DNA of 64,000 nucleotides, from NCBI GenBank assembly GCA_947176505.1, contig CAMWQW010000002.1:203635-267634 (forward strand), read 5' to 3'. Position 1 is the first letter of the stretch. The number at the start of each line of letters is the position of its first letter. Position numbers and translations under genes: made by a program. Of this stretch, positions 44,414-53,798 are shown piece after piece. This DNA is from an uncultured Lachnospiraceae bacterium (GTDB lineage Bacteria > Bacillota > Clostridia > Lachnospirales > Lachnospiraceae). Under the pieces are notes generated by a model that was not told where the DNA came from, did not search any database, and saw nothing but the letters and a program-made list of their open reading frames with translations.

Positions 44414-45226
44414 TTAATTACCTAAATATTTCTCAAGTATCTCGTCATACTTGCCGTTCGCCTTAATATTGGCAAGACCTGCATTAAACATATCAAGAAG
44501 CTCCTGATTACTCTCATTCATGATAGCAAAGCCGTAAGGTGCACCCTCACTTTCCATTCCTTCCGGAATCGTCAACGCAAGGTTACCAATCTTGATAGAG
44601 TCTGCCATAATCGGCGTATCCTCAACACATGCCACGGAGTTGCCTAAGATAACATCCTGATACATGGTCGGTGAATCTTCAAATACGGACGTCGTGAAAC
44701 CGTACTCATCTTTTAAACTATTGGCAAAATCCATGCCTGCGGTTCCGTTCTTAACCGCCACATTCTTACCTGCCAAGTCCTCGTAACCTTTGATGTCACT
44801 GCCCTCTGCAAGAACAAATGTCTGTGTCGCATTATAATATCCATCGGAGAACATCCAGCCGGAATCGATACGCTCCTGCTTAATCGTTGCTCCTGCGATA
44901 ATTGCATCCGCCTGACCTGACTGCACTGCTGCCACTGCCGCATCCCAGCCAAGACTCTTCAGCTCATACTGAAATCCCTGATCTTCTGCGATTGCCGCAA
45001 GAATATCCACATCAATTCCCACGAACTCTCCATTTTCATTGGTAAACTCGAAAGGACGGAATACGGTATCCGTAGCAACAACCCATACCTTATCTCCTGC
45101 CGCACCGTTCTGCGTGTCAGCTGTTCCGGCGCTCTCGTTTGTCTGTCCTGCTCCGTTATCGGAACCACATGCAGCCATGCTAAGTGCCATGCATCCGATG
45201 AGGAGTGACGCTAATAATTTCTTCAT
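44414..45226 (-). CDS. Amino acid ABC transporter substrate-binding lipoprotein
   Basis: An extracellular solute-binding lipoprotein of 270 residues. The signal peptide MKKLLASLLIGCMALSMAAC ends in a lipobox (LSMAAC), with the lipidated cysteine at residue 20. A Gly/Asn/Thr-rich spacer follows, then the family-3 binding-protein core: FRPFEFTNENGEFVGIDVDILAAIAED, WDAAVAAVQSGQADAIIAGATIKQERIDSGWMFSDGYY, and AVKNGTAGMDFA. The ligand is probably a polar amino acid. It is first in its operon, behind a near-consensus promoter and a leader hairpin. Confidence 0.95.
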   Translation of the reverse strand: MKKLLASLLIGCMALSMAACGSDNGAGQTNESAGTADTQNGAAGDKVWVVATDTVFRPFEFTNENGEFVGIDVDILAAIAEDQGFQYELKSLGWDAAVAAVQSGQADAIIAGATIKQERIDSGWMFSDGYYNATQTFVLAEGSDIKGYEDLAGKNVAVKNGTAGMDFANSLKDEYGFTTSVFEDSPTMYQDVILGNSVACVEDTPIMADSIKIGNLALTIPEGMESEGAPYGFAIMNESNQELLDMFNAGLANIKANGKYDEILEKYLGN

Positions 45227-45270
45227 AATATCCTCTCCTTTTCTCCGGCAAATGCCATATTAACATGAAA

Positions 45271-45300
45271 GACGGTGTAATATCTATCCGTTACACCGTC
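45271..45300 (-). promoter_or_regulatory. Leader hairpin of the amino acid ABC operon
   Basis: GACGGTGTAA pairs perfectly with TTACACCGTC around a 10-base loop in the transcript leader. It is followed on the minus strand by only three T, so it is probably not a full terminator. Confidence 0.5.
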
Positions 45301-45317
45301 CTTGATGTCCATTCTTT

Positions 45318-45346
45318 AGTATATGGATTTTGTCACTCCTTGTCAA
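45318..45346 (-). promoter_or_regulatory. Promoter of the amino acid ABC operon
   Basis: TTGACA (45341-45346), 17 bases, TATACT (45318-45323), on the minus strand. Confidence 0.85.
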
Positions 45347-45386
45347 GAGAATTGTATACAAACATACAATCTTTCATTTGAAAACA

Positions 45387-45977
45387 TTAAATATCCGCCG
45401 CAGCCTGAAGAATCAACTCCACCGCCTTATCAATTCCTAATTTCTCCGTATTTAACGTCAGGTCAAAATTGCGCGCATCGCCGTAGATACAATGCGTATA
45501 ATGTTCGCAATATCTCTTTCTGGCTTTGTCTACGGCTTTTACGTCGTTGGCTACCTGACCAGCCGGAATCTGGTCCATCATAGCTGTCATACGCTTCACA
45601 CGCCACTGGAAGCCGGCATGAATAAATACATTCAGACAGTGATCAAATTCCTTCAAAATATAATCGCCGTTTCGTCCGACAATCACACAGCTTTCCTTAT
45701 TCGCCAATTCCCGAATCGCATCCCGCTGCGCCTGCCAGAGTTCTTCCTCCAAAGGCTTATTATAGAAGTCAAACAGACTCTGGGCAAAGCCAAAGGTCTT
45801 GGGTACGCGCTCGTCCCATCTATGAACCTGTTCCGCACTCAAGGTCTTACCGGCAATGACCGTCTTGAAGATAATATCTTTGTCATAGTATTCAATGCCG
45901 AGTTCCTTTGCTACCTTCTTACCGATTTCGCCGCCTCCGGCGCCAAACTCTCTGCCAATTGTGATAATCTTCCTCAT
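45387..45977 (-). CDS. Cytidylate kinase-like protein
   Basis: A 196-residue P-loop protein of the cytidylate-kinase-like family, widespread in Firmicutes and distinct from the true Cmk. RKIITIGREFGAGGGEIGKKVAKELGIEYYDKDII contains the glycine-rich loop and the YDKD motif; CVIVGRNGDYIL and a basic RVKRM segment, which may form a lid, follow. Its substrate is not established. The start at 45977 is chosen for a GGGAGGG ribosome site. It lies just downstream of polC and has no obvious partner. Confidence 0.85.
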   Translation of the reverse strand: MRKIITIGREFGAGGGEIGKKVAKELGIEYYDKDIIFKTVIAGKTLSAEQVHRWDERVPKTFGFAQSLFDFYNKPLEEELWQAQRDAIRELANKESCVIVGRNGDYILKEFDHCLNVFIHAGFQWRVKRMTAMMDQIPAGQVANDVKAVDKARKRYCEHYTHCIYGDARNFDLTLNTEKLGIDKAVELILQAAADI

Positions 45978-46083
45978 ATCACTGCCCTCCCTCAACGTAT
46001 AGATTCACTTTCCGGATACATTATGATTGTTCTTTTATTTTATCATGCAGCACCTTATTTTTCTACCAAAACATCTTCTGCCA

Positions 46084-49000
46084 TCAACTCACAAAATCAA
46101 ACAAACTAATCTGATTGGACTCCGGCAGATTCCCCAGAAGCCCCAAATTACTCATCAAATCCACGACTGTCTTAGACGCCTTGGTCCGCTGTCTGAAATC
46201 GTCCTTACTAAGGAATGGTCCGTCTTTAGCCGCTTCCACGATTGCGTCCGCTGCCTTCTCTCCCAGACCTTCTATACTGCTAAGGGACGGCATCAGTTTG
46301 CCTTCCACAATCTGGAACAGTCTGGACTGCGCCGAAAAGATATCAATCGGAACAAACTCAAAACCTCTGGCATACATCTCCTGCACAATCTTCATGTCCT
46401 TATAACTGTCCTGCTCCTTCTTAGACAGCTCATCGCTTCTGCGCTTATAATCCGCCATCACACCTTCCAGATGTCCCTGTCCCTGACACATGATTTCGTA
46501 TGAAAAAGCCGACGCGCGGATACTGAAATATGCCGCATAATAAGCAAGCGGATAGTTAATCTTGCAGTAAGCAATACGCCATGCCATCATGACATACGCC
46601 GCCGCATGAGCTTTCGGAAACATATACTTAATCTTTTTGCAGGAGCCGATATACCAGTCCGGCACTCCGTTGTCCGTCATCGCCGTAATCCATTCGTCCT
46701 TGAGTCCTTTGCCTTTACGCACACTCTCCATGATTGTAAATGAAAGAGACGGCTCCACACCTTTCTGCATCAGATAAATCATAATATCGTCACGACAGCA
46801 GATAGCCGTGGAAATCGTTGCCTTACCCTCCTCAATCAGCGTCTGCGCATTACCCAGCCACACATCCGTGCCGTGGGACAGACCAGAGATACGCACTAAG
46901 TCGGTAAAGCACTTCGGTTTTGCATCAATTACCATCTGGATAACAAACTCCGTACCAAACTCTGGGATGCCGAGACACCCAAGCTTACATCCTCCTATCT
47001 GATCCGGTGTGATCCCCAGCGCTTCCGTAGATTGGAACAGTGACATTACTCCTTTATCATCCAGCGGGATGGTAACAGGGTCGATTCCTGTCATATCCTG
47101 AAGCATACGAATCATAGTAGGATCATCATGCCCCAGAATATCTAATTTCAATAAATTATGGTCGATAGAATGATAATCAAAGTGCGTAGTGACGATATCC
47201 GTCGTCATATCGTTCGCCGGATGCTGTACCGGCGTAAACGAATTAATATCTTCTCCTACCGGAAGTACAACGATACCTCCGGGATGCTGCCCCGTACTCC
47301 TGCGGATGCCGGTGCAGCCAGTGACAATACGGTTGATTTCACAGACACGCTTATGTCTGCCACGCTCTTCATAATAATTCTTCACATAACCGAACGCCGT
47401 CTTATCAGCCAATGTGCCGATTGTGCCTGCACGGTAAGTCTGCCCGTTGCCGAAAATCACCTCTGTATACTTGTGTGCTTTACTCTGATATTCTCCCGAA
47501 AAATTCAGGTCGATATCCGGCTCTTTATCTCCCTTAAATCCAAGGAACGTCTCGAACGGAATATCAAATCCTTCTTTGCTTAACGGTTCACCGCAGACCG
47601 GACAGTTTTTATCCGGCATATCGCATCCTGCACCTCCGCCGTAAGCCTTGACTTCCTCGGAATCAAAATCATAATAATGGCATTTCGGGCACAGGTAATG
47701 CGGACTTAAGGAATTAACCTCCGTAATTCCAGCCATATTTGCCACAAAGGAGCTTCCCACCGAGCCACGCGACCCTACCAGATAACCATCCTCCACAGAT
47801 TTCCACACCAGCTTCTGGGCAATGATATACATCACCGCAAAGCCATTGGAAATAATGGAATGCAATTCCTTCTCCAGACGGTCTTCTACAATCTTAGGAA
47901 GTGTCTCCCCGTACAGTTCATGAGCTCTGTTATAACAGATTTCCGTAAGCTGTCTGTCACTGTCCTCAATGACAGGCGGGCACTTATCCGGGCGCACAGG
48001 CGACATGCACTCTATCATATCCGCAATCAGATTCGTATTGGTAATGACTACTTCCTCCGCCTTATCGCTCCCTAAGTAAGCAAATTCCTCCAACATCTCC
48101 TCCGTCGTTCTAAGATATAGCGGCGCCTGATTATCCGCATCGGGAAATCCCTGCCCTGCCATGATAATACGGCGGTAAATTTCGTCCTCCGGATTTAAGA
48201 AATGAACATCGCATGTAGCCGCCACCGGTTTATGAAATTGTTCGCCCAGCCGCACAATCTTACGGTTAATCTCCATAATGTCTTCCACGGAATTGACGTT
48301 TTGTATTTTATCGGAAGCAATCATAAACTGATTGTTTCCCAAAGGTTGTATCTCCAAATAATCGTAGAAATCTACCAACCTCGCAATCTCCGTATCCGGC
48401 TTACCCTCCAAGATAGCACGGTATAACTCACCTGCCTCACAGGCACTTCCCACGATGAGCCCTTCTCTGTACTGATTCAGGATGCTCTTAGGAATACGCG
48501 GTCTTCTGGCAAAATAAGTCAGATGTGACAAGGAAATCAAGCGATACAGATTCATTCGTCCGACATTATTTTTTGCCAGAATGATAGCGTGATAAGTCGG
48601 CAGTTTTTTGATTATATTAGGGCTTGCTTTGCCCTTCTCATTAATCTGCGAGAGCATCGTGATGCCATCCTTCTCCATCATGGCAATCAGCTTCACGAAA
48701 ATCTCAGCGGTAGCCTCCGCATCGTCCACCGCCCGATGATGGTTTAAAAGCGACACTCCTAATGTCTTCGCCACCGCATCAAGCGTATGCTTCGCCTGCG
48801 CGGGCAGCATGACTCTCGCCATTCCCACAGTATCTATGTAAGTAAAATCATGTTCTATTCCCTGCCTGTCACAATTCTCCATGATAAAGCTCATATCGAA
48901 ACCGGCATTATGCGCCACGAGCATACATCCTTCACTAAACTGCAGAAATTTGGGCAGGACACTTTCAATCTTCTCCGCATCCACCACCATATCATCCCTG

Positions 49001-50763
49001 ATACTCGTCAGCTTCTCTATTTCAAAGGGAATCGGTACTTCCGGATTCACAAAAGTCGAAAAGTGATCCACAATCTTACCGCCGCTCACCTTCACCGCAC
49101 CTATCTCTATAATCCGGTTTTCCACCGGAGAAAAGCCCGTCGTCTCTATATCAAAAACAACAAAATCCTGCCTGAAATCCTGTCCCTTATCATTGGTGGC
49201 TATTTCATGCAGGTCATCCACCAGATAAGCTTCCACGCCGTAAATCACCTTAAAGAAATCTTGCTTGTCCGGATCGGCTTCTCCTGCCTCTTTGCGCTTA
49301 TTCTTCTCTGCTTTCCACAAATCTTCCCACACATGGTTTGCATCCGGAAAAGACTGCACCACACCGTGGTCCGTAATCGCAATTGCCGGATGCCCCCACT
49401 TAAATGCGCGCTTCACGATATCCTTCGCCTCGGACACCCCATCCATATCACTCATCTTCGTATGGCAATGCAGCTCCACCCTCTTTTTCACGCTTGTATC
49501 CATGCGGGACACCGTGAAATCAGGTATCTTTTTGACACCGGTCAAAGAACCGATTGTCAACTCATGGTCAAATTTGTCCATGAGCGTCATACCTTTTATT
49601 TTCACAAAAGCTCCGGGTTTCATACCGTCTGTTATTTCTCCGACCTGATCGTTATGTGCAAAGAGCTTGATGGTCATAGTATCGGTAAAGTCCGTCACGT
49701 CATAAATCAGAATCGTTCTCTCATTCTTGATTTCCCGCTTGTCCATACTGATAATCTTGCCACGGATAACCACCTCTCCAATCTCGCCGATAATCTCACT
49801 GATCGGCATTGCCTCTTCGTCAAAGTCTCTTCCGTATAATACATCAGGATTATCGGAACGTTTGACCGCACGCTTGAAATCAGACTTTTTATTATCGCCG
49901 TCTTTAGACTTATGTAAACCAAATTGTTTTTTGCCTTTCATTCCTCCGGTGTTTATGCCACCGCCTGATAATGCTGACACTGTTCCACCAACGCCGTTCT
50001 GACCCGCACGGGCTGCGTCTGAGCCGCCGCTTTCACTCTGCCCCGATCCTTGTTCTACGCTGCTTCCGTGACCGCTTGCAAATTGTGCCGCCTCCGCCTG
50101 CCCCATAGATACGCTCTGCATATCATTTGTTATATATTCCGCCTGTCCCATGCCGTCCGGCTGCTGTCCGCCTGCGGTGTAATATCCTGCTCTAGCAGAA
50201 ATCTCAGCCACCTGCATGGCTAGTTTATGATCATTTTCCTTCTTATACTTACCTGTAATATGCTCTTTATAAGATACTTGCACTTCCACGGCAAATCCAC
50301 AACGTTCATTATAAATTTTTTCCAGAATGCGAATTAATTCTTCAGCTTTGCTTTTACCCAGCACGGTATCTTCTACGATGAGATTCAGCTTTCCGTTCCC
50401 GTCAAAATCTATATCCGCATGTTTGAACAGATTATATTCCACCGGGGAATACTCCCGCAGTTCCAACAAAATGCTGTCTCTGTAGACTTCCATCAGCTTC
50501 TCCGGCGTATACTGTGCGGACAGACGGAACTTCTCATAGAATTTGATGACCATAGCGGCATTGGGAAAAAACTGTTTCTTGATTTCCCCTTCTACCCGAA
50601 AGACATCTTCTTTCTGTATCAATCGGTCCGATGAAATATAAATGCGCAGAAAATCTTTCCTCTTTGTAGATGTAACCTTATCCACTGCCACCTGCTCAAA
50701 GAGGTCTTTCAATCCCGTATCTAATTTTAAAGTAGGAAACACCTCAAAGAATTTCTTACCCAT
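46084..50763 (-). CDS. polC: DNA polymerase III PolC
   Basis: The replicative polymerase with proofreading exonuclease. It has 1559 residues, somewhat longer than usual. The N-terminal domain is followed by a low-complexity Gly/Ser/Gln/Met-rich stretch (about 195-300), the OB domain (IRGKIISMDKREIKNERTILIYDVTDF), a PHP domain (VELHCHTKMSDMDGV; AITDHGVV) interrupted by the DEDDh exonuclease (FVVFDIETTGFSPVENRIIEIG; VAHNAGFDMSFI; NHHRAVDDAEAT), then the polymerase core with GSRGSVGSSFVANM, a zinc-finger-like CPKCHYYDF and CPVCGEPL, and the palm motif PDIDLNFSG. It is downstream of ispG. Confidence 0.97.
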   Translation of the reverse strand: MGKKFFEVFPTLKLDTGLKDLFEQVAVDKVTSTKRKDFLRIYISSDRLIQKEDVFRVEGEIKKQFFPNAAMVIKFYEKFRLSAQYTPEKLMEVYRDSILLELREYSPVEYNLFKHADIDFDGNGKLNLIVEDTVLGKSKAEELIRILEKIYNERCGFAVEVQVSYKEHITGKYKKENDHKLAMQVAEISARAGYYTAGGQQPDGMGQAEYITNDMQSVSMGQAEAAQFASGHGSSVEQGSGQSESGGSDAARAGQNGVGGTVSALSGGGINTGGMKGKKQFGLHKSKDGDNKKSDFKRAVKRSDNPDVLYGRDFDEEAMPISEIIGEIGEVVIRGKIISMDKREIKNERTILIYDVTDFTDTMTIKLFAHNDQVGEITDGMKPGAFVKIKGMTLMDKFDHELTIGSLTGVKKIPDFTVSRMDTSVKKRVELHCHTKMSDMDGVSEAKDIVKRAFKWGHPAIAITDHGVVQSFPDANHVWEDLWKAEKNKRKEAGEADPDKQDFFKVIYGVEAYLVDDLHEIATNDKGQDFRQDFVVFDIETTGFSPVENRIIEIGAVKVSGGKIVDHFSTFVNPEVPIPFEIEKLTSIRDDMVVDAEKIESVLPKFLQFSEGCMLVAHNAGFDMSFIMENCDRQGIEHDFTYIDTVGMARVMLPAQAKHTLDAVAKTLGVSLLNHHRAVDDAEATAEIFVKLIAMMEKDGITMLSQINEKGKASPNIIKKLPTYHAIILAKNNVGRMNLYRLISLSHLTYFARRPRIPKSILNQYREGLIVGSACEAGELYRAILEGKPDTEIARLVDFYDYLEIQPLGNNQFMIASDKIQNVNSVEDIMEINRKIVRLGEQFHKPVAATCDVHFLNPEDEIYRRIIMAGQGFPDADNQAPLYLRTTEEMLEEFAYLGSDKAEEVVITNTNLIADMIECMSPVRPDKCPPVIEDSDRQLTEICYNRAHELYGETLPKIVEDRLEKELHSIISNGFAVMYIIAQKLVWKSVEDGYLVGSRGSVGSSFVANMAGITEVNSLSPHYLCPKCHYYDFDSEEVKAYGGGAGCDMPDKNCPVCGEPLSKEGFDIPFETFLGFKGDKEPDIDLNFSGEYQSKAHKYTEVIFGNGQTYRAGTIGTLADKTAFGYVKNYYEERGRHKRVCEINRIVTGCTGIRRSTGQHPGGIVVLPVGEDINSFTPVQHPANDMTTDIVTTHFDYHSIDHNLLKLDILGHDDPTMIRMLQDMTGIDPVTIPLDDKGVMSLFQSTEALGITPDQIGGCKLGCLGIPEFGTEFVIQMVIDAKPKCFTDLVRISGLSHGTDVWLGNAQTLIEEGKATISTAICCRDDIMIYLMQKGVEPSLSFTIMESVRKGKGLKDEWITAMTDNGVPDWYIGSCKKIKYMFPKAHAAAYVMMAWRIAYCKINYPLAYYAAYFSIRASAFSYEIMCQGQGHLEGVMADYKRRSDELSKKEQDSYKDMKIVQEMYARGFEFVPIDIFSAQSRLFQIVEGKLMPSLSSIEGLGEKAADAIVEAAKDGPFLSKDDFRQRTKASKTVVDLMSNLGLLGNLPESNQISLFDFVS

Positions 50764-50795
50764 TTACTGAATTTACCCTTCTTTCTTCATACTTT

Positions 50796-51854
50796 TCACG
50801 TCTTATCCCAATTCAGCAGTTCTTCGCGCAGCGTACTAAGCAGCTGATCCTCGGGAACTTTTCTTACAATCTCGCCCTTTTTGATAAGCAATCCTTCCCC
50901 CAGCCCTCCGGCTATACCGATATCGGCTTCTTTCGCTTCTCCGGGTCCGTTGACTGCACACCCCATCACAGCCACCTTAATATCAAGCGGAATATCCGCA
51001 ACCATTTCTTCTACTTGGTTCGCCAGCCCAATCAGGTCAATACGTGTCCTGCCGCATGTAGGACAAGACACTACCTCGATACCGCCCTTGCGCAGTCCGA
51101 GAGTTCGCAGAATCAACTTCGCCGACTTGATTTCCTCCACGGGATCCCCTGTCAGCGACACGCGAATCGTATCCCCGATGCCCTGACTCAGAATCAGTCC
51201 CAGCCCAATCGCCGATTTAATATTGCCGCTTGTCACCGTACCGGACTCGGTAATTCCCACATGGAGCGGGTAATTCGTCTTCTGTGCCAGCAGTTCATGC
51301 GCACGCACGCACATCAGCACATCTGACGATTTGATGCTGATCACCATATTATCATATCCTAAATCCTCTATAATACCTGCCTTATCTAACGCACTCTCCA
51401 CGATTCCCTCAGCCGTCACACCATGATACTTCTCCACAAGTTCCTTCTCAAGCGAACCGCTGTTGACGCCCACGCGGATAGGAATCCCTCGCTCCTTCGC
51501 CACTGACACTACAGACGCCACTTTATCTTTACTTCCGATATTGCCGGGATTGATACGAATCTTATCCGCCCCGTTCTCCATCGCCGCAATTGCCATTTTA
51601 TAATCAAAATGAATATCCGCTACGAGTGGGATATGTATCTGCTCCTTAATCTTTGTAATCGCCTCAGCTGCCTCTATTGTCGGCACCGTACAGCGGATAA
51701 TCTCGCATCCTGCGCGTTCCAAACGAAGAATCTGTTCCACCGTCGCCTCTACATCCTCCGTTCTTGTGTTGGTCATAGACTGAATCAGAATCGGATTCCC
51801 ACCCCCGATTACTTTATCTCCAATCCGTACAATCTTTGTATGTTCACGATGCAT
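50796..51854 (-). CDS. ispG: 4-hydroxy-3-methylbut-2-enyl-diphosphate synthase
   Basis: A [4Fe-4S] enzyme of the non-mevalonate (MEP) isoprenoid pathway. It has 352 residues. The N-terminal TIM barrel shows [18 protein letters not shown] and [16 protein letters not shown]; the cluster domain shows [12 protein letters not shown] and [22 protein letters not shown], giving the three cysteine ligands and the NGPGE motif. It is in the same region as dxr, uppS and cdsA, so several steps from MEP to undecaprenyl carriers are clustered. Confidence 0.97.
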   Translation of the reverse strand: MHREHTKIVRIGDKVIGGGNPILIQSMTNTRTEDVEATVEQILRLERAGCEIIRCTVPTIEAAEAITKIKEQIHIPLVADIHFDYKMAIAAMENGADKIRINPGNIGSKDKVASVVSVAKERGIPIRVGVNSGSLEKELVEKYHGVTAEGIVESALDKAGIIEDLGYDNMVISIKSSDVLMCVRAHELLAQKTNYPLHVGITESGTVTSGNIKSAIGLGLILSQGIGDTIRVSLTGDPVEEIKSAKLILRTLGLRKGGIEVVSCPTCGRTRIDLIGLANQVEEMVADIPLDIKVAVMGCAVNGPGEAKEADIGIAGGLGEGLLIKKGEIVRKVPEDQLLSTLREELLNWDKT

Positions 51855-51978
51855 ATCAATTTCCTTTCTTTCTCCGAAGCTGACATAGCTTCTTCATGTT
51901 CTTCCATCATACCATATCCGTTGTCTAAAAGTACACTATTCATTACATCTGTGTAGATAAAAATTGAACTTCGCTAAT

Positions 51979-52830
51979 CTACATCTCTGTCAGCCATATC
52001 TTTTTCTCCACACCTCTGATAAAGGCTCTGCGGCGCAGCCGATATCTTCTGCCGCCACATCTCGCAAGCTTCATTCTAAGTTCCGCCACCGTCTGATAGC
52101 GATATGCAGGATTTTCCTCGATGCACCTATGAATGATGCGCTCCAGACGCCTATCCGCAAGCGGCTGATAATCATGTACAGGCAATGACGCATACGGCGG
52201 TATAGCCGGGTCTGCTCCCGTCATCATATAATATATTACTTTACCGAGCGCATAGATATCACTTCTCTCGTCCGCATATGCTCCCTGTCCGGTTCGTCCG
52301 AATTGTTCCGGTGCTGCATATCCCTGCGTTGCCGCCATTATGATATTCTCCTTCGCTCCATAATTTCTTACAGATGCCGCGCCGAAATCCACCAGACGCA
52401 AATGCCCGTCAGGACATACCATGATATTATCCGGTTTTAAATCCCTATAAATAACAGGTGGTTTTCTTGTGTGTAAATATTCTGTTACGTCCAAAAGCTG
52501 CTGCGCCCATTCAAGTGTCTGTTCCTCCTGTACAAACCCGTTCCGTTCGATATAACTGTGAAGTGTAACTCCTCCGATATATTCCATAATCAGATACCAT
52601 TCTTTATCCCACAGCAGTTCATAGACTATCGGCAGCATAGGATGTCTAAGCCTTTTTAACCAATCTGCTTCCTGCATATTTTCTCCCATCTGCTTTACTG
52701 CTACCATGCGTTGTAAATCTTCATCCCTTGCCAAATACACACTCCCTTCTCCTCCTCTTCCGAGAAATTTAAGTACTATGTATTTCCCTATATTTGTTCT
52801 GTCTGTTTCCGCCATAAAACATTGTCCCAT
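51979..52830 (-). CDS. Soluble Ser/Thr protein kinase
   Basis: A 283-residue Hanks-type kinase without the membrane segment or PASTA repeats of PrkC. The glycine loop LGRGGEGSVYLA (about 22-33), VAVKQM lysine, the catalytic loop VIYRDLKPDNIM (Y replaces the H of HRD), DFGAAS and APEQFG are all present, so it should be active. It ends in a basic tail (CGGRRYRLRRRAFIRG). GGGAGG precedes the ATG. It is 26 bases downstream of a PP2C phosphatase gene and probably forms a switch with it. Substrates are unknown. Confidence 0.9.
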   Translation of the reverse strand: MGQCFMAETDRTNIGKYIVLKFLGRGGEGSVYLARDEDLQRMVAVKQMGENMQEADWLKRLRHPMLPIVYELLWDKEWYLIMEYIGGVTLHSYIERNGFVQEEQTLEWAQQLLDVTEYLHTRKPPVIYRDLKPDNIMVCPDGHLRLVDFGAASVRNYGAKENIIMAATQGYAAPEQFGRTGQGAYADERSDIYALGKVIYYMMTGADPAIPPYASLPVHDYQPLADRRLERIIHRCIEENPAYRYQTVAELRMKLARCGGRRYRLRRRAFIRGVEKKIWLTEM

Positions 52831-52856
52831 CTTCTTCCTCCCATATAGATTCCGGC

Positions 52857-53597
52857 TTATTTAACTGCTTTTATGTAGATTGCCGACATGTTGTCCTTCT
52901 CACCGCGTTTCATGCATGTTACTCCTATTTCCCTCAGTCTCCGGGATGCCTGCTCTTCCTCCTTCACTGTCCCCGGATTCAGAGCATCATATATCTCCTG
53001 ACTGTCAATGCGATTCCTGAATCCGTCGCTGCACATAAGAAATGCCTGCCCTTCCTTAATAGTTCCCATCACAAAATCCGGTCTCTCATAACGGAAACTA
53101 CCTACGCATTTCGTGAGCTGATTGCTTCCACGCACATGATCCGTCGTCATACACACTGCTCTATCGCAATCCGTTTTGCCTTTACGGAATGCACCCAGCC
53201 TGTACACTCTGCTGTCGCCCAAATGCCAGAGCAAATAAGTCCTCTCCCATAGAACAAGTACTGTCATGGTAGTCCCCATACGGATTTCTTCCTTCTTGGC
53301 ATAGCGTGACAATTGTTCCTGCATGTCATATGCAAGCCGGTCCAATGATCTTCTGATAATCCAATAAGCTTTTTTTCTCTGTACCGCCCTTAGGAGTGAC
53401 TCATAGAACCATTCCTGCAGTCTCTGTGTCACATATCCGCTTGCTTTCTCCCCATGCGACTCCCCTCCCATACCGTCACAGACTGCCGCGAGCAGCACCC
53501 TGCCCTTTGCCGTCACTACTTGGAGCACAACAAGCGAATCCTGATTCTGCTCTGCCTCACTTCCCCGCTCCCAATATACACTTGTCAAATATTTCAT
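52857..53597 (-). CDS. PP2C-family Ser/Thr phosphatase
   Basis: A 246-residue Mg/Mn-dependent phosphatase. Metal-binding motifs are intact: EQNQDSLVV (about 16-24), LLAAVCDGMGGESHGEKAS, LWHLGDSRVYRL, MCSDGFRNRI and KDNMSAIYIK. It is soluble. It pairs with the kinase gene just downstream and should reverse its phosphorylations. Confidence 0.93.
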   Translation of the reverse strand: MKYLTSVYWERGSEAEQNQDSLVVLQVVTAKGRVLLAAVCDGMGGESHGEKASGYVTQRLQEWFYESLLRAVQRKKAYWIIRRSLDRLAYDMQEQLSRYAKKEEIRMGTTMTVLVLWERTYLLWHLGDSRVYRLGAFRKGKTDCDRAVCMTTDHVRGSNQLTKCVGSFRYERPDFVMGTIKEGQAFLMCSDGFRNRIDSQEIYDALNPGTVKEEEQASRRLREIGVTCMKRGEKDNMSAIYIKAVK

Positions 53598-53715
53598 TCT
53601 TCCCCCATTCTACAGGACAACCGAATAATCTGCGGCTGCAAATACTTCTTTTCCATCAAAAATCGCCTGCCATTTAGTAACTCAAAACTTGAATCATTGC
53701 GGGAATCCCGCTGAA

Positions 53716-53765
53716 GCTATACACTCAGGGGTTCCGAACGGAACCCGACCAGCTAAGTATATAGC
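53716..53765. repeat. Long two-step imperfect hairpin between the MATE and PP2C genes
   Basis: A 13-bp outer stem (two G-U pairs on the minus strand: GCTATATACTTAG with CTGAGTGTATAGC) encloses an 8-bp perfect inner stem (GGGTTCCG/CGGAACCC). A smaller GCGGG-AAT-CCCGC stem lies just before it (53699-53711). No T tract follows on the minus strand. It may limit read-through from the MATE gene, or be a mobile-element remnant; neither is shown. Confidence 0.6.
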
Positions 53766-53798
53766 ATGTAGAAACAGAACGCAACAGATAAATGAAAA

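Noticed and set aside
48787-49839. A 350-codon plus-strand frame opposite polC
   Set aside because: It has no ribosome site or recognisable motif and lies wholly inside the well-supported polC gene.
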